Below, one piece after another: positions 13,730 to 25,373 of a stretch of DNA of 64,000 nucleotides. Below the pieces are notes generated by a model that was not told the DNA's origin, did not search any database, and saw nothing but the letters and a program-made list of their open reading frames with translations. The stretch covers positions 1,749,132 to 1,813,131 of the forward strand of contig KB722738.1 of the NCBI GenBank assembly GCA_000349905.1, read 5' to 3'. Both the position numbers and the translations under genes were made by a program. This DNA is from Volvariella volvacea V23. Its lineage: Eukaryota; Basidiomycota; Agaricomycetes; Agaricales; Pluteaceae. Numbering within the stretch: position 1 is the stretch's first letter; each line of letters starts with the position of its first letter.

Positions 13730-16509
13730 TTAGGAAGACGCGTACAGTTTCACCACACCATCAGCACCTGCACTAGCCATGAAGGGTAATGTCGGGTGGT
13801 ATGCCACATCCAAGACGCCTTCCCGTGCCTTTTCCCGGTGTGTCGTTATCTCTTGGACGCAAGATTTCGATCCCAGTAGATCCCAAAAGCGAACAGAACA
13901 ATCGTGGCTTCCCGATACCAGGGAGAATCCAGAGGCATCAATTGACAAGGACGTTACGCCATCGAGGTGTGCCAATATCGAGTGTGTGCATTGACCTTGA
14001 TGCCAATGTTAGTGTCTAGGAAATGTATAGGAAAAAGCAGCTCGACCTGTATTAATATCGAAGATTCGAATAAACTTATCTTCATGAGCTGTGATAAGCA
14101 GTGCCATGGTAGGGTGGGACGCGATGCGGTTTATCTGGGTTGATGGCGTGCCATCTTCAAGCTCATTAGCACAGCAGAGTTTAATGAGTTGCGAGACAAG
14201 TACCATAGCTAACATCACTTTGCAATTGCATCAATTCCTTTCCAGTTTCTATGTTGAAAATCTTGACGACTGCGTTCTGATATGCAACTGCCACTTTCTT
14301 GAGATCAACCCTTAGCGCTTCAACTGCAGTAGCTCCGAATGCATTTGGGTCCTCCGGCCCATCTGGCTGATCTAAGCCGTGCCAGCCCCAGCTCAGCTTC
14401 AATTTCCCCGGACTATGAGGATTGCTGACGTCCCATACTTTCACTGCTCCTTCCGCACCGCAACTAATCAACGTGTTTTCATCTCTGACCAGCGCGAGGT
14501 CCCAAACTGCATCAGTGTGACCCACCAACTCGCCTCTCGCACGAGACTCGTCATAGGGTGCATAGGTAGAATGAGCTCCTGTTGGCAATGCCCATACTCG
14601 GATGGAGGAGTCTAGTGATGCGGAGTATAAAAGATTCCTCGATGCTGCATGAATAAGCCTTGTAATGGCAGCAGAGTGCCCACGAAGGGTAAGTTGGGGC
14701 TCAACCTCTGTCGTTGGTCTCGTGCTACTGGGAAATTGAAGCGCTGCTTTTCAAGTAATGCTACTACACTCACCTCGAAGAAGCCAACCCTGCTGCTTCC
14801 ATTCTCCATATTTTTACAGTGCAATCATCGCCACCCGTTGCCAGACATAGTTCCTTCGGATGAAAAGCTAGCGCCCGAACAGCATCCAAGTGACTGACAG
14901 AGAACTGAGACAAGAGAAGTGAGGGAGAGGGAAACGCTTACTTGCGAAGAGTTCGTTTTGCCTTCCACACCTTCGCACCTTCACCCTCTCCAACTGCTGT
15001 TGACTCGTCATCATCAATTTCAGGATCCTCATCCTTACCATCTTCATCGTTTCCGCCTCGTACATCCCATGGGGTTGCCTCGTTTGTGGGTGCTACTTGA
15101 GCGCCACGCCGTGTTGGCTCGACTGCTTCTTGGTGCTGTTGTATGGAGTCTTTCCACTGATTTATTTCTTCGGGTCGGTTGAACATATTAGCTAGTGATC
15201 CACGTGAGGATTCCAACTCCTTCTCTCGATCCCTTGATTGGCCTTGGGGCTGGCTTGGTGGCTGATATGGCTGTGGTGGAGGTGTTTGTTGCCCGACCTG
15301 AACCTGTGGAGATTGCATATGCTGAGCAATTAGGGAGGGGTTGCTATTATTGCGATCCGTTGGCTGAGGAGCCGGAGGTGGCGGTAGTGATGGATTTGGA
15401 ACAGGATTGGAACCATTCACTGCAGGAGCAAACTCTTTACCGACCTCAGGGAGAACTTTTCGTGGAGGTCGCTGATTATACGGCATGGATTCAAATGGCG
15501 GCACAGTAGGCATAGCTAATGGGAGAGGAGGATTGCTCAGCAGTGGTCGATTAGGAAGGGGGTTCATGGCTTGTGGTGATGTTAAATAGGATATTTCTTG
15601 CAGACAGCTGCAAGAGAAGTTGTCGGCTGACTCGAAGTAGTGGAAGAAGGGACGCACTGTTTGAGATAATCACGGCTGCGAGCCCTACTCTTGGGATCTC
15701 GTCCAGGAGGCGGCTTTCCAAGATTTGTCATGGATCCACCTGCAGGACCAATTGACCAGTTGGCATTGCCCCATGAGCTAGGCCTGCCTAGGGAAGCATT
15801 TCCAGAGATACCATTAGAAAGTCGGGTGTCTGGCAGAGGCGAATCTGGAGTAAACGATGATGAGTGGAGAGAGAAAGAAGAAAGATTGAGATTGACCATC
15901 GCTCCTGGGGGAGCTCCCACTACTATCTTCCTTGTGGCCCGGGCCATCCTCCTTTTGCAAGGATAAACCAGTTTGTGAATTAAAATTGGCAATTTTAGAT
16001 GAAGAAGTGGAGAAGCCGGACGGTTGTGTCAATTGCTTCGAGCTATGGGGAAGGGCGCGTCAAAATCGGCGACGATGAGACACGAAGGAACTAGGTACCG
16101 TTCCATCCGCAATGCATACTCAAGCATTTTGACTCGACGCATGAGATCAAGTTTCACATTCTCAAACGACCTACGCTCGCCCTCCAGGAGTGCTATTCGA
16201 GCCTATGGTTGATCATGGACAAAGAAGTGCGCAAAGGTCAATGTGGCAGGGAAACGTGACGATATAAAAAAAGCGAACCCTCATCTCAGCTCTCTCGATC
16301 TCCCATTCATTTCTGTCGCGCTCATAACGCCTCCACTCTGTTTGCAAAAAGTGGAGGACGCTGGACAAGGTAAAATCCTGGCCGTTTTGTGGGGGTGGCG
16401 GGGGGATTGAGTTCTGTTGCGGTTGCGGTTGTGGCTGCTGCTGGGATTGCTGCTGCTGAGGCTGCTGCTGAAGGTTATTGGGAGGAATGCCTGACAAGGA
16501 CCCCAACAT
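13730..16509 (-). CDS. Striatin-family WD40 protein (STRIPAK subunit)
   Basis: Striatin is the regulatory scaffold of the STRIPAK PP2A complex; fungal relatives are Pro11 and Far8. The start at 16509 gives [13 protein letters not shown], then a Gln/Pro-rich tract, then [20 protein letters not shown] and [11 protein letters not shown], the caveolin-binding/coiled-coil signature of striatins. An intron with a GTTCGC donor joins to [20 protein letters not shown], which continues the coiled coil. A low-complexity linker rich in Pro, Ser and acidic residues (about 14.95-15.99 kb) precedes a WD40 propeller (14.9-13.73 kb; repeats such as [15 protein letters not shown] ending KVWD, and [15 protein letters not shown]). 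The C-terminus is GVVKLYASS. Introns in the linker were not all resolved. Confidence 0.9.
16405..16475 (-). repeat. Poly-Gln/Gln-Pro coding tract in striatin
   Basis: CTG/TTG-rich and GTTGCG-type units on the plus strand encode a run of Gln and Gln-Pro in the striatin N-terminus ([20 protein letters not shown]), immediately before the coiled coil. It is a coding microsatellite and probably length-polymorphic. Confidence 0.7.
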
Positions 16510-16773
16510 AGATCTGTAGCAATGGGGGAGGAGCAGAACTCTGAATGTGGTGGACGATGTGGATGAGGACTTGGATTGCAAACAAAACCAAAGCACCGAG
16601 AAGAATCTGATTGGCTAACTGTTCTAACTGGCATCTAAGCACATGTCAAGGCATCCCCTACAAAGCTCCAAGTCGCAAATCGTCCTGCTCGCCATCCCTC
16701 CCATCCTCACTTCTTCCCGCTCGACCTGTTTCCCAGTCAGCGATTGTTCGTATCCGACCCAACACTTGTCCAC

Positions 16774-17112
16774 TCACTTTTTGATTCCTCCCCCAACCAA
16801 CGGTCCTGCTGCCCATTCGTCGTCAGCCGTGGCTCACCCGTGGGGTACATCTACTCACACTTCATCGCTGCAAGAGTCATCTAGGTATTTCTGCTCGTTC
16901 CATGACACGCACAGTACATACCTTTGGCCTTGGCTTCTTTCAGCGCTTGCTCTTCTGCTTTCTTCTTTGTCTTGAAAGCCTGATCCTCTTCGGTGTCTTC
17001 CTTCTTCTCTTTCTTGGGGGCCTGGGTATCTCTTTCATCAGCACACATAGTCTTTGCATGCCAGATGCCCGACCTTCAAGGGCTTGAGCTTTCCTCCTTG
17101 TCTGCCAGACAT
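16774..17112 (-). CDS. TMA7: Translation machinery-associated protein Tma7
   Basis: A very small conserved ribosome-associated protein. Exon 1 (17112-17074) encodes MSGRQGGKLKPLK. A GTCGGG...CAG intron leads to APKKEKKEDTEEDQAFKTKK and KAEEQALKEAKAK, and a second intron (donor GTATGT) leads to GPLVGGGIKK and TGA at 16774-16776. The total is about 56 residues, against about 64 in yeast. The family hallmarks are the N-terminal RQGGKxKPLK, the lysine/glutamate-rich helix, and the C-terminal GPL.GGGIKK. The usual extra residues after IKK are absent. It is divergent from the gene at 17246 (133 bp) and has striatin directly downstream on the same strand. Confidence 0.9.
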
Positions 17113-17245
17113 GAGTGGGTGAAATTGTAAAGATGGCGGCGATGTGCAGTGCAGTGCTATAATACTATCTATCACGTGACTTGGGTGCTGCAATCGGGAT
17201 TGTCCTGTGTGCTGGGCTTGAACCACCGCGTTCGTCTGTCTACCA

Positions 17246-19729
17246 ATGGCCACCTCTCAGGCCGCTGAGAATAATAACAAACTCTTTCCTCTTTATCGTC
17301 AGAAGCTCTCAAGGAATGACCTCCCGACGTACGAAAACTTTGCTGGCAAATTGGCTCTTTGGCTCAGCGAGGATAGGGCATACTACACAGAAGCAAGGCC
17401 CGAAGTAGTCTTTCCTTTCCTCGTCTCTGCGTACTACTCTAATACGAATTCAGATTGTCACTTTACTCATGGTTGGCGGGCTCCAGTCTTCCTCGCTCTG
17501 TCTATCTTTTAACACACCTTCCTCCACTAGATTGCTCAACATACCTTCCGCAGGGTGGTCGGCGCGGACACCGATTTATCCACACCCTTTAACATAGCTC
17601 AGTATAAAAGTCATCCCATGATGCTACCCTATGCTCAGCTCATGAAGTCTGTGGTGCCTTTTATTCATCGATTCATTGAACCCGGGCTGCAAGGCATGAT
17701 TGTCGCTGTGTTTTACTAGCACATCAATTGATGGCTCTATAGCGCAAGTTAAACACCTACTTAGCAGTATCGTAACGCCCGCAGGAGGTACGGAACTCGC
17801 GCGCAATGGGTAAGTTCACTATTTTTGAGGGTCTCGGGGCTGGCATCATTTATTACCAAGAATCGACACTTATTGCTTTTGAAACACACCACCGCACTCT
17901 AGAACTACTAGTCTCATCAATACAGCGACTCAGGCAGAATCTGTGACGTTAACTGGAGCCCCTACCGCCCACCCTACTCAAGAGCAACCTACTAATTTTG
18001 GTGCATCTTCATCAAACTCTCAGGGATTGCCACCACCCACTAGTTTGACCCATAATCCGCCTGCGCCTCCACGAAAGCGCAAACGAAAGACGAACTTATC
18101 CCAGCTTGTTGAACTTGATTTATCTGAACTTCGCCGTTCAAAGCAAATATCAGGGTCAGAACATCCTACTGTAATTGATTTGACCACCTCACCGACAGAA
18201 CAGCAGAGTATGTTGCATTCATTGCTGATTTTTGTACTTCGATACTGATACCTCTCTATAGCGCACGGGCCACCTATACAAGAGGCATCATTCCCACAAC
18301 CCAGCGATGTGAACTTAGCGAAAGTTGGAGAGCGACTTACTGTCAATGGCTCGGCCGATACCAGTATACCTGATCAAGAACGGAATGAAGAGGCGCAGGA
18401 ACTGAGAAGCTCACGCATTAACGTTCAGGACAAAGTCCAAGAGCAAGGAATTGGATCACCACACCGTTCAGCGGAGCTAACGGAGGTAGTAATGGGGAAT
18501 GTTGATGAAGTTATGAGCAATCAAATTACATCGGACCACACAACAGAACATGTGATACTTATTGGAGCCACAGAGGCAGCAGTCCCTTCCACCTCTCAAG
18601 CAAGTCAGCCACAAACAGAGATCACGGACAGAGTACTTCCCAGAGGAAACATCAACACAGAGTCTCAAAATGGTAGTACTACTTACCTGGTGGGAACACC
18701 TCTGATCTCTGCTCCAGTGTCTGCACCATCCGATCAAGTTACCGAGGATGCTATGATGGTAGACGCATCGGGAAGTTCTGCGATACCACGCAATGCAGGA
18801 GCCTATGCAGGTTCATCACCCTCTACCTCTTCTATACGAGCTGATATGCAGAGCGTCATGGGTGCTACGAATAGCGCCGCAACATTTGAGGTTGGGTCGG
18901 CACCAAGTCCTGGTGCTGCGACTGTGATGGACGCTAGAGATGGAGACACAGGCTCCTTGGCTCAGACTAAAGAAATACCAGGCAGGTTTGTTTTGACCTT
19001 GGTGGAAAATTGGTAACAATTGATCCCCTTCAATATACAGCGACCGTCAACTCAACACGCCGGATGCGTATTCTTGGACTTCAGCGTGGCCTTCAAGCGA
19101 ATAGTACTATCCGAATCGATTTCGTGCTTCCACAAAAGCAAATTGCTGCAGTCAAGGCTTGGGTGGACCACAAAGGTACTTACTCGCCGTAAGTATCCTC
19201 CAACTGGGTATTGGCACATCGCTGACGACGATTAGCAATACCTCTTACTTGTGTGTTTCTTTAGGGTGTTACCATGTGGGCGATATGGAATATCATTTTT
19301 CTGAGGATGATGATGCCACAGTTATTGAAGAACAATTCTCAAAACTCAAGTCAATGTGGCCAAAACATGGCAAGTTGCATGTGAAGATTCATAGAGATGG
19401 CACCCAGACGGTGCTACCTCTTTCTCCTCCCTTCAGTGTACGCCCTATTGCTCTGTTTTTTTCACACACGTCTAACTCCGTGGAATCAGGTTAACGATGA
19501 CGGCCTGGTCGATATTTCGCGCTATCTGTCCAGCGGTTCAAATACACTTGAATTGATACAGAAGTGCACCATGCTCAAGCATGTGTTCGTGCTCTACGTT
19601 CATCGCCCGACAGAAACACAAGAGGCCCAGCAAGTAAACAGACGGGAGAAAGAGCAACAATGGAAGAGCTGGTTAACCAAGGTGTCAACGCTCAACCTTC
19701 CAAATCATGACACCAGATTGTGCGCGTAG
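17246..19729 (+). CDS. Uncharacterised protein with SIM-like motif and PINIT-like C-terminus
   Basis: I do not recognise a named family. The start MATSQAAENNNKLFPLYRQK at 17246 is followed by PTYENFAGKLALWLSEDRAY, then AQYKSHPMMLPYAQLMKSVV and SSIVTPAGGTELARNG across short introns. A disordered middle contains a basic stretch PPRKRKRKTNL (likely NLS, near 18.08 kb) and HPTVIDLTTSP (near 18.17 kb), where VIDLT fits the SUMO-interacting motif consensus, then a long Ser/Thr/Glu-rich region. The C-terminal exons (19.04-19.73 kb) form a compact domain: RRMRILGLQRGLQANSTIRI, GDMEYHF, HVKIHRDGTQTVLPLSPPFS, DDGLVDISRYLSSGSNTLEL and VFVLYVHRPT. The last two resemble the PINIT domain of Siz/PIAS SUMO ligases. 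No SP-RING follows. The nuclear/SUMO role is inference. Confidence 0.65.
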
Positions 19730-20068
19730 TAATAAGAATAATTCTTGCTCGTAATTCTGTACAACTCCTTGCTCAGCACCAACAACCAATTCATCACATT
19801 ACATCTCACTGACAAATATACGGGAGGTCAGTGTAGCATTGCTAATCGATAGAGGGCGTAACACAGTCAAAAGTGAAGAAGTAAAGGGAAAGTGGTATTC
19901 CAGAGGTCCGTTAACGAAGGAGTGAAGGGTGTTGACAGTAGAACAACGAACTAAAATTCTTTCTTATTAAACAAATCCTATGTAAAGGCGTGAATGAGTG
20001 GAAATCGGGTTGAAAGAAGGGCAGAAGCTCGAAATACTAGGATGATAAACAAAATGAAAAGCAATCCA
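19730..20068. other. Convergent spacer
   Basis: About 340 bp between the stop codons of the PINIT-like gene and EDE1. The sequence is AT-leaning, as expected for two 3' untranslated regions. Nothing else was seen. Confidence 0.4.
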
Positions 20069-23000
20069 CTATTGTGTGCCGAGTAGACTATTGATAGCTT
20101 TAGGCAGATCATAAGCGTTTCTTTCCAGTGCTGCAACTGCTTCAGATCGGGTGAAACCCATATTTACAAGTTGCTTGACAGGTTCCACATCATCGTCAAG
20201 TGCTGGCGAAATTGTCCTCGGGTGTTCTTGTGGTGGTGTTAGGTGCGTGGAGGGTAGGGGCTCAGGTTGCGTTTTCTTCTTCTTACCAAAGGGCAATCGA
20301 ATCTGGATTCGGAATTAGTCGAAGTCCGGCTTGTGTATGCTTTTCACTCACACTCAGTTTCGATGTTCGTGAAGGAGGTTCTTTGAGTCTTTCATGAGTG
20401 GACGACGAAGTTGAAGGCCTTGCTGGTTTAGGAGAAGAGGTGCGGATCACTGCAGGTGGGGATTTCTCTCTGGCCAATGGTGAAGTTGGTCCATTATCTG
20501 AACGGGATGAAAAGGACTTGGGAGGCGACGTAGGTTCCGTAACCAGATCAGGAGTTGGAGAGTAGGCAGCAGATTGAGAAGTGGATGTTGACAGCGTCCC
20601 TGGGTGATCTGCAGAAATCCTCGTCGTATTCTCGGTCAGCTTGGAAGTTTCTGGTCCTGAAGCCGTCAACGTTGGTGCTCCTGTAGATTCTGGGGTTGTC
20701 TGAGCCGCTATCTTGTTATCTGAGCTTGAGAGAGCACCAAACAAGTCATCAAATCCCGATGATGTGTTGGGTTTCTGACTCTCACTAGGTTGTCCATTAG
20801 CAGGCGCTTCTATTTCTGTAATGGGAGGGAAGTTGCTTGTGGCGGCAGCAAAATCAAAGTTGTCCTCAAAGTCGGCATCAAAACTTATTTGTTTTGCAGG
20901 CGTCTGGCCGGTAGGCGGGGTAGATGAGAGTTTACCTAGGGCAGCATCAAATGCATTCAAGCCTGTCAAGGGGGGACCGCTTGTTTGGAGGCTACTTGGA
21001 ACATCCACTCCGTTGGCTTTGTCACCAGAAGTGGTTGTAAAAGCATCTGCAAGCTTACTGGATGGCAAAGTGGGTGGCGAATCCAAGACCCCGAAAATAT
21101 CGTCAAAGGTCGAGGTTGGTGGTTGAGCGTTCGCTTCTACCTTTGGTGCTGCAATTGAAGGGGGTACAGGGGCTTCTTGTGGTTTTACGTTATCGTCGTT
21201 CTGTTGCTTAGCGAGTTCAGCAAGCGGGATCTCATCATCACTATCGCTCTCAGATTCATCAACCTCAAGTTCCTCAAGCTTGGTGCCCAGGTCAGTAACA
21301 TTCAACGACCGCCGTTGCTCGGGTGCGGAATCATGGACAGCAGAACTAGGTGCTTCAGCAGGCTGTGATTGGGGTGACTCTAGTAGTATGTGTGTTGTAG
21401 CAGCGGGAGTGGGGCTCGTTGCATTGGAGCGTGTTGGGGCAGTTGCGGGTGGTGTAGTATAAACTTCACTCTCATCACCCGTAGTTGGCGTGAGGGCACC
21501 AGGAGGACGCGCTGAACCGTTTTCCAAATTTGTGCCAGTGGCTTGCGGCGAGAGGATTCTTTCTGGGGTCATAACCTCGGATACTTGCTCAAAACCAAAA
21601 GGATCTGGATGAGAAGCCGAAAGTGAGAAGGCATCTGTGGGTCCGACCGGGTCACTGATGGAAGATTGAGAAACTGGGGGGGCAAATGCATTGAATGGCG
21701 ACTGCGATCGGGGAGATGTGTGTCCAGTCCCAGTGGAAGCCAACCTCTCGAATGGGTTGTTGCTTTTGGAGGGGGAGGTAACGACCGTTGACGGCTCAGG
21801 CGATCCAGGAAGTGGCACACTAGCTGCCAAGGTAACACTTGTGGTGGAATGTGAATCGCCATCCAATGCGGCCAACTCCGTCTCAACATCTTTCTGTTCT
21901 TTCGTGATGGCTTCTAGCTCGGCCTGGGCCTCCTTCAACTCCTTCTCCACTTTGGCCCTTTCTGCTTCCTTGGTGCTCAATTGCTTTCGCGCAATAGCGA
22001 GTAAACCCTTTTGCTGCTTAGCATCCTTCTTCAACTTCTCTACCTCCGCTTTAAGAGCCTCGGCTTCCTTGCCAGCTTCCAGCATTTTGCGGTGCAGTTC
22101 TCTCGCTTCCTCCTTGTCGCGAAGGAAAGAGCCCTCTAACTCTGCTTTCTCCACTCGGATAGCACTAAGATCGCTCTCCGCACGAATGAGTTCCTCATTC
22201 CTGCCCTTAATTTCTTGGGCCTGTGTAGCATAACGTTCGCGCAAGGTGGCAAGAAGTTTGGTCTCGGTATCATAAGCGGCCTTGGCAGCTGAAAGTTGAG
22301 TTTGCAAAGCGGAAAGCTGAGTTACTTGGATTTCTACACTCTTCTCCGTCGAAACACGTTCCTGCTTTACAGTTTCAAGAGATCTGTTGGTAGAGTTGAG
22401 CTGATTGTGCAAGTTTCCAATTTCCGCTGAATGATCTTGGATAGCAGGGGATTGCAAGGCATCGTCATCGTCACCCAGCAAATCTTTATGAACGGCTGCG
22501 GGGCATTGAGATGTCTGTTCAAATTGGGTGAATGAAAACATACCAGTGGAAGAAAAAGGACTGGAGCTAAATGGTTCCTGTACAACTTGCGGAGGCGAAG
22601 CGTGATAGGGAGAGGCAGACTTGTTTGGCTCGGCAACCGCGGAAGTCGGTGGTGTATCATCCCAAGAGAACAGGTCTTTGACGGGCTCTTGCTGCACGAA
22701 ACTTGTTCGGGTTGGAGAGGATGTATCACGCAACGCAGGAGGAATTAGGGTGGGAGGTATAACAGCCGGAAGTGGGTGACCAGCAAGTCGCTGGTGAATT
22801 AAATGCATGGCTACTGCGAATGTATCACGAGTTAAACGCCCATTGTTGCTGAGATCGGAGAGGTCCCTGGAACAAGACATTAAATATGGCAGAGAAAACT
22901 ATAACAAAAAAGAGAATACCATATCCTAGCCAGGTCGGCCTCAGGTAATTTGGAATTCAACATGAATGGAACGGCAACATCCCCTTCAATGTATCCTTGC

Positions 23001-24130
23001 CGTTTCGCGTCGAGGGTGTTGAAATAGCCATCAAATTTGTGCTTTTCCTCGGATGAAACGTCCCAAGTAGCCGAGTGGGAGGAAGGATGGGGTGGCGTAC
23101 TGACGACGCGATTCACAAGGGTAGAATGTGCCGGGCGGGCAGGTAAATGTAGTGCACGATTACTTTGTCCTGTGTGATCTGGTTGAATAAGACTTTGACC
23201 AGTATATTGTGACTGAAGTGGCGAGCGGGCAGGCGTGAAGTTTGAGTTCCCCGAGCCGAAGGACCCACTATTGCCTGTTATATGCGTCCGCACCGCACTT
23301 TGGTTGCTCGTACCGGCAGCCTGCTGATAAAGCCCAGGAGGTAAGGCTGCAGGTAGTGTAGAGATTTGATTGGTCATCACGGCTTGAATGAAATACATTC
23401 CAATAGCGAATTCTGTGGCATCCAGCGTACCACTGTTCCGTGTGTCCGCCAGACTCCTGCAGACATTGATTGAGAACCACATGTGGTGCAAACAAAAGAA
23501 GAATATTGTACCATATCTGAATGAGGGTATCGTTTGGCAGCTTGGACTTGAGGAAGATTTCTCTCGCTTTTTGAGCTAAAAGAGTAATGAGTATGATAAC
23601 ACAAACTGAGTGCCTGGACCTACCGTCAAGATATCCATCGGTTGGACCAGCTTTGAGGAACATATTCATGAACTTGGTCCGGTCCTGCGATGTCAACGGT
23701 GGGAGGTTGTTCCCGGGTGTAGGGGAAGCGGGTGATGACACCCCGGTATTATGTTGGACAATGGACGGATAGCCATCGATGGTGGGTAATGGCCCAGCTG
23801 AAAAGAGACCCAATGAGGGGAACGGGCCAACATGACAGCCGGACAAATACCTTTACTGAGCAGGGCCGGTGAGATCTTCTCTCCCCTCTGTGCCCACGCT
23901 ATCAATCGCAAGGCCATAGCGACACCTTTCTTTGACAGCCATCCTTGATCCCCTTCATCCGCAATGCTCCAAATTTCACCCAAAACGATTGGAGGTAGGT
24001 TCGCGCCGTTGAAGATCTTTACAGCAACATCTCCGGTGAGAATACCGAGCTTCTGGGAGTCAGCTTGGGCGAAAATGGAATTAACGAGTGCAAGCTCCGC
24101 CTGAGTAGGCGTGAAAGAGGTCGAGGACAT
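20069..24130 (-). CDS. EDE1: Ede1-like endocytic scaffold (three EH domains, UBA)
   Basis: Ede1/Eps15 organises early clathrin-mediated endocytic sites at the plasma membrane. The start at 24130 gives MSSTSFTPTQAELALVNSIF, the first EH domain. A second EH domain follows (DRTKFMNMFLKAGPTDGYLD, SLPNDTLIQIW-type core, NSGTLDATEFAIGMYFIQAV), then a third (HKFDGYFNTLDAKRQGYIEG, LSNNGRLTRDTFAVAMHLIH). A central coiled coil (about 21.9-22.4 kb) is rich in Lys/Glu, and the C-terminal half is disordered Ser/Thr/Pro sequence with DDIFGVL and DDLFGAL motifs and an NPFERL. The last exon carries a UBA domain, VKQLVNMGFTRSEAVAALER and NAYDLPKAINSLLG, for ubiquitin binding. The domain order EH-EH-EH-coiled coil-UBA matches Ede1. 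Confidence 0.93.
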
Positions 24131-24684
24131 GACGGGGAAGGGCCGGCAAGGTGTGTGGTATCAAAAGAGGGCACGAGAAATGATGGACTGCGAGGCTCGT
24201 TGTTTCCCACGTTGGAACCCTGAAATACGCTTGCACATACGAGATTGATCTACTGCAGAACCCAAGCAGATTGGAATACATGTCAGTATGCGCTATCACC
24301 GCTGTCTCGTCGCTACGCCGAGACGCCCGTTGCGGCTGTTGAGCGTTGAGCTGCCACCGGATGCACATGCTGTACCAGGACCATTAGACATCTAAGTAGC
24401 ATGCAGCGTGTCTGTCTAGTAGCATCGCGGATCGTGGTCGTGAGAGGCGGGTGGGTGGCAACTGCATCACAACGAACCTAGTGGAGCGGCCAAACAGCCC
24501 ACCGGCTATCTGCCTTGCACTTTTCACCATCTTCACCGTTTACCTTTGGCTTCTCGCAGTACCGGTATACTGCCTGGTAGGTCCACCAGTTCTGCTACCG
24601 TCTGACCCGTCTCAACCGCACTCTTTGCGCAGGAAAAAAGCGTCCAGCACCAGTCATTCATTTTGTATCACCGATTTTAGAACA
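24131..24684. other. Divergent intergenic/promoter region
   Basis: About 550 bp between the EDE1 start codon and the start of the small gene at 24685. GC content is similar to the genes. Pyrimidine-rich stretches at 24.51-24.68 kb look like a leader for the downstream gene. No RNA gene or repeat was recognised. Confidence 0.4.
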
Positions 24685-25101
24685 ATGCCCCGTCGCCCAC
24701 CCCCAACATCACTCCGTCTCGTCACAGGTCCAATTCCATCCCGCAAGTGTGTCATTTCTACACACATTGTACTACAGGCACATTGACTGAATCACTCCAG
24801 CACACCCAAGCACACCATGCCATCCGTTCCTCGACCCGTGTTTTACCCGCCCAACTCCGTTTCTCGGGGTCCAGCACCACGGCCAAGGGATCCGGTGGGG
24901 CCCACTCTAGATATCCCCTTCGTAAATTGTGCTGCGGACAGTGCACCCAGCAGCGGAGGCGACTTGTCGCCTGTCAGTCCGCGGTCTCAAGGTGGGACAC
25001 CCCGAACGGTGCGGGGTCCCTGGGACCACTCTGGGAGCATTAAAGTTGCATTAGATGTGGAGCAGCTATTGACCCCATTGAAGCCCGTCGCTCATGCATA
25101 G
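24685..25101 (+). CDS. Small protein of unknown function
   Basis: A two-exon gene that I do not recognise. Exon 1 starts at 24685 with MPRRPPPTSLRLVTGPIPSR. A GTGTGT donor about 62 bp downstream and a CAG acceptor just before CACACCC join it, with frame kept, to NTPKHTMPSVPRPVFYPPNS, continuing to a stop at 25099-25101. The predicted product is about 120 residues. It is rich in Pro, Arg and Ser (disordered) with a short ordered-looking tail, GSIKVALDVEQLLTPLKPVA. The conserved splice frame supports a real gene; an alternative is a single-exon reading from the internal ATG at 24817. It sits upstream of the RNA-binding gene on the same strand, 272 bp away. Confidence 0.55.
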
Positions 25102-25373
25102 TACTACAATAGGATTTATAGGCTATAGGACTTAGGTAGACGGCATGCTTGGTCATGGCGAAATAAATGATGCTGGGATTTGGCGAAACTGGAATTTGTG
25201 CCCTGGGCTGTTTGGGAGTGCCCGTTGTTTTGCAACAGAGTTTTTTTGAGGTCAACAGTGAATTAGCCTTAGCTTCATTTGTTTCTATCATCAACCACGA
25301 CCATCCCTTTCCTTTCTCCTCCTCCTCCCTCCCATCAACAACCCTATCTTTTGCTCATTCCTTGTAGCCCATA

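Noticed and set aside
17205..17240. Possible tRNA-like GGTTCAAGCCC on the minus strand
   Set aside because: Only a loose B-box resemblance; no A box, acceptor stem or cloverleaf could be formed.
21691..22233. 180-aa plus-strand open frame rich in Ser and Ala
   Set aside because: Antisense shadow of the Ede1 coiled-coil region (Lys/Glu/Ala codons).
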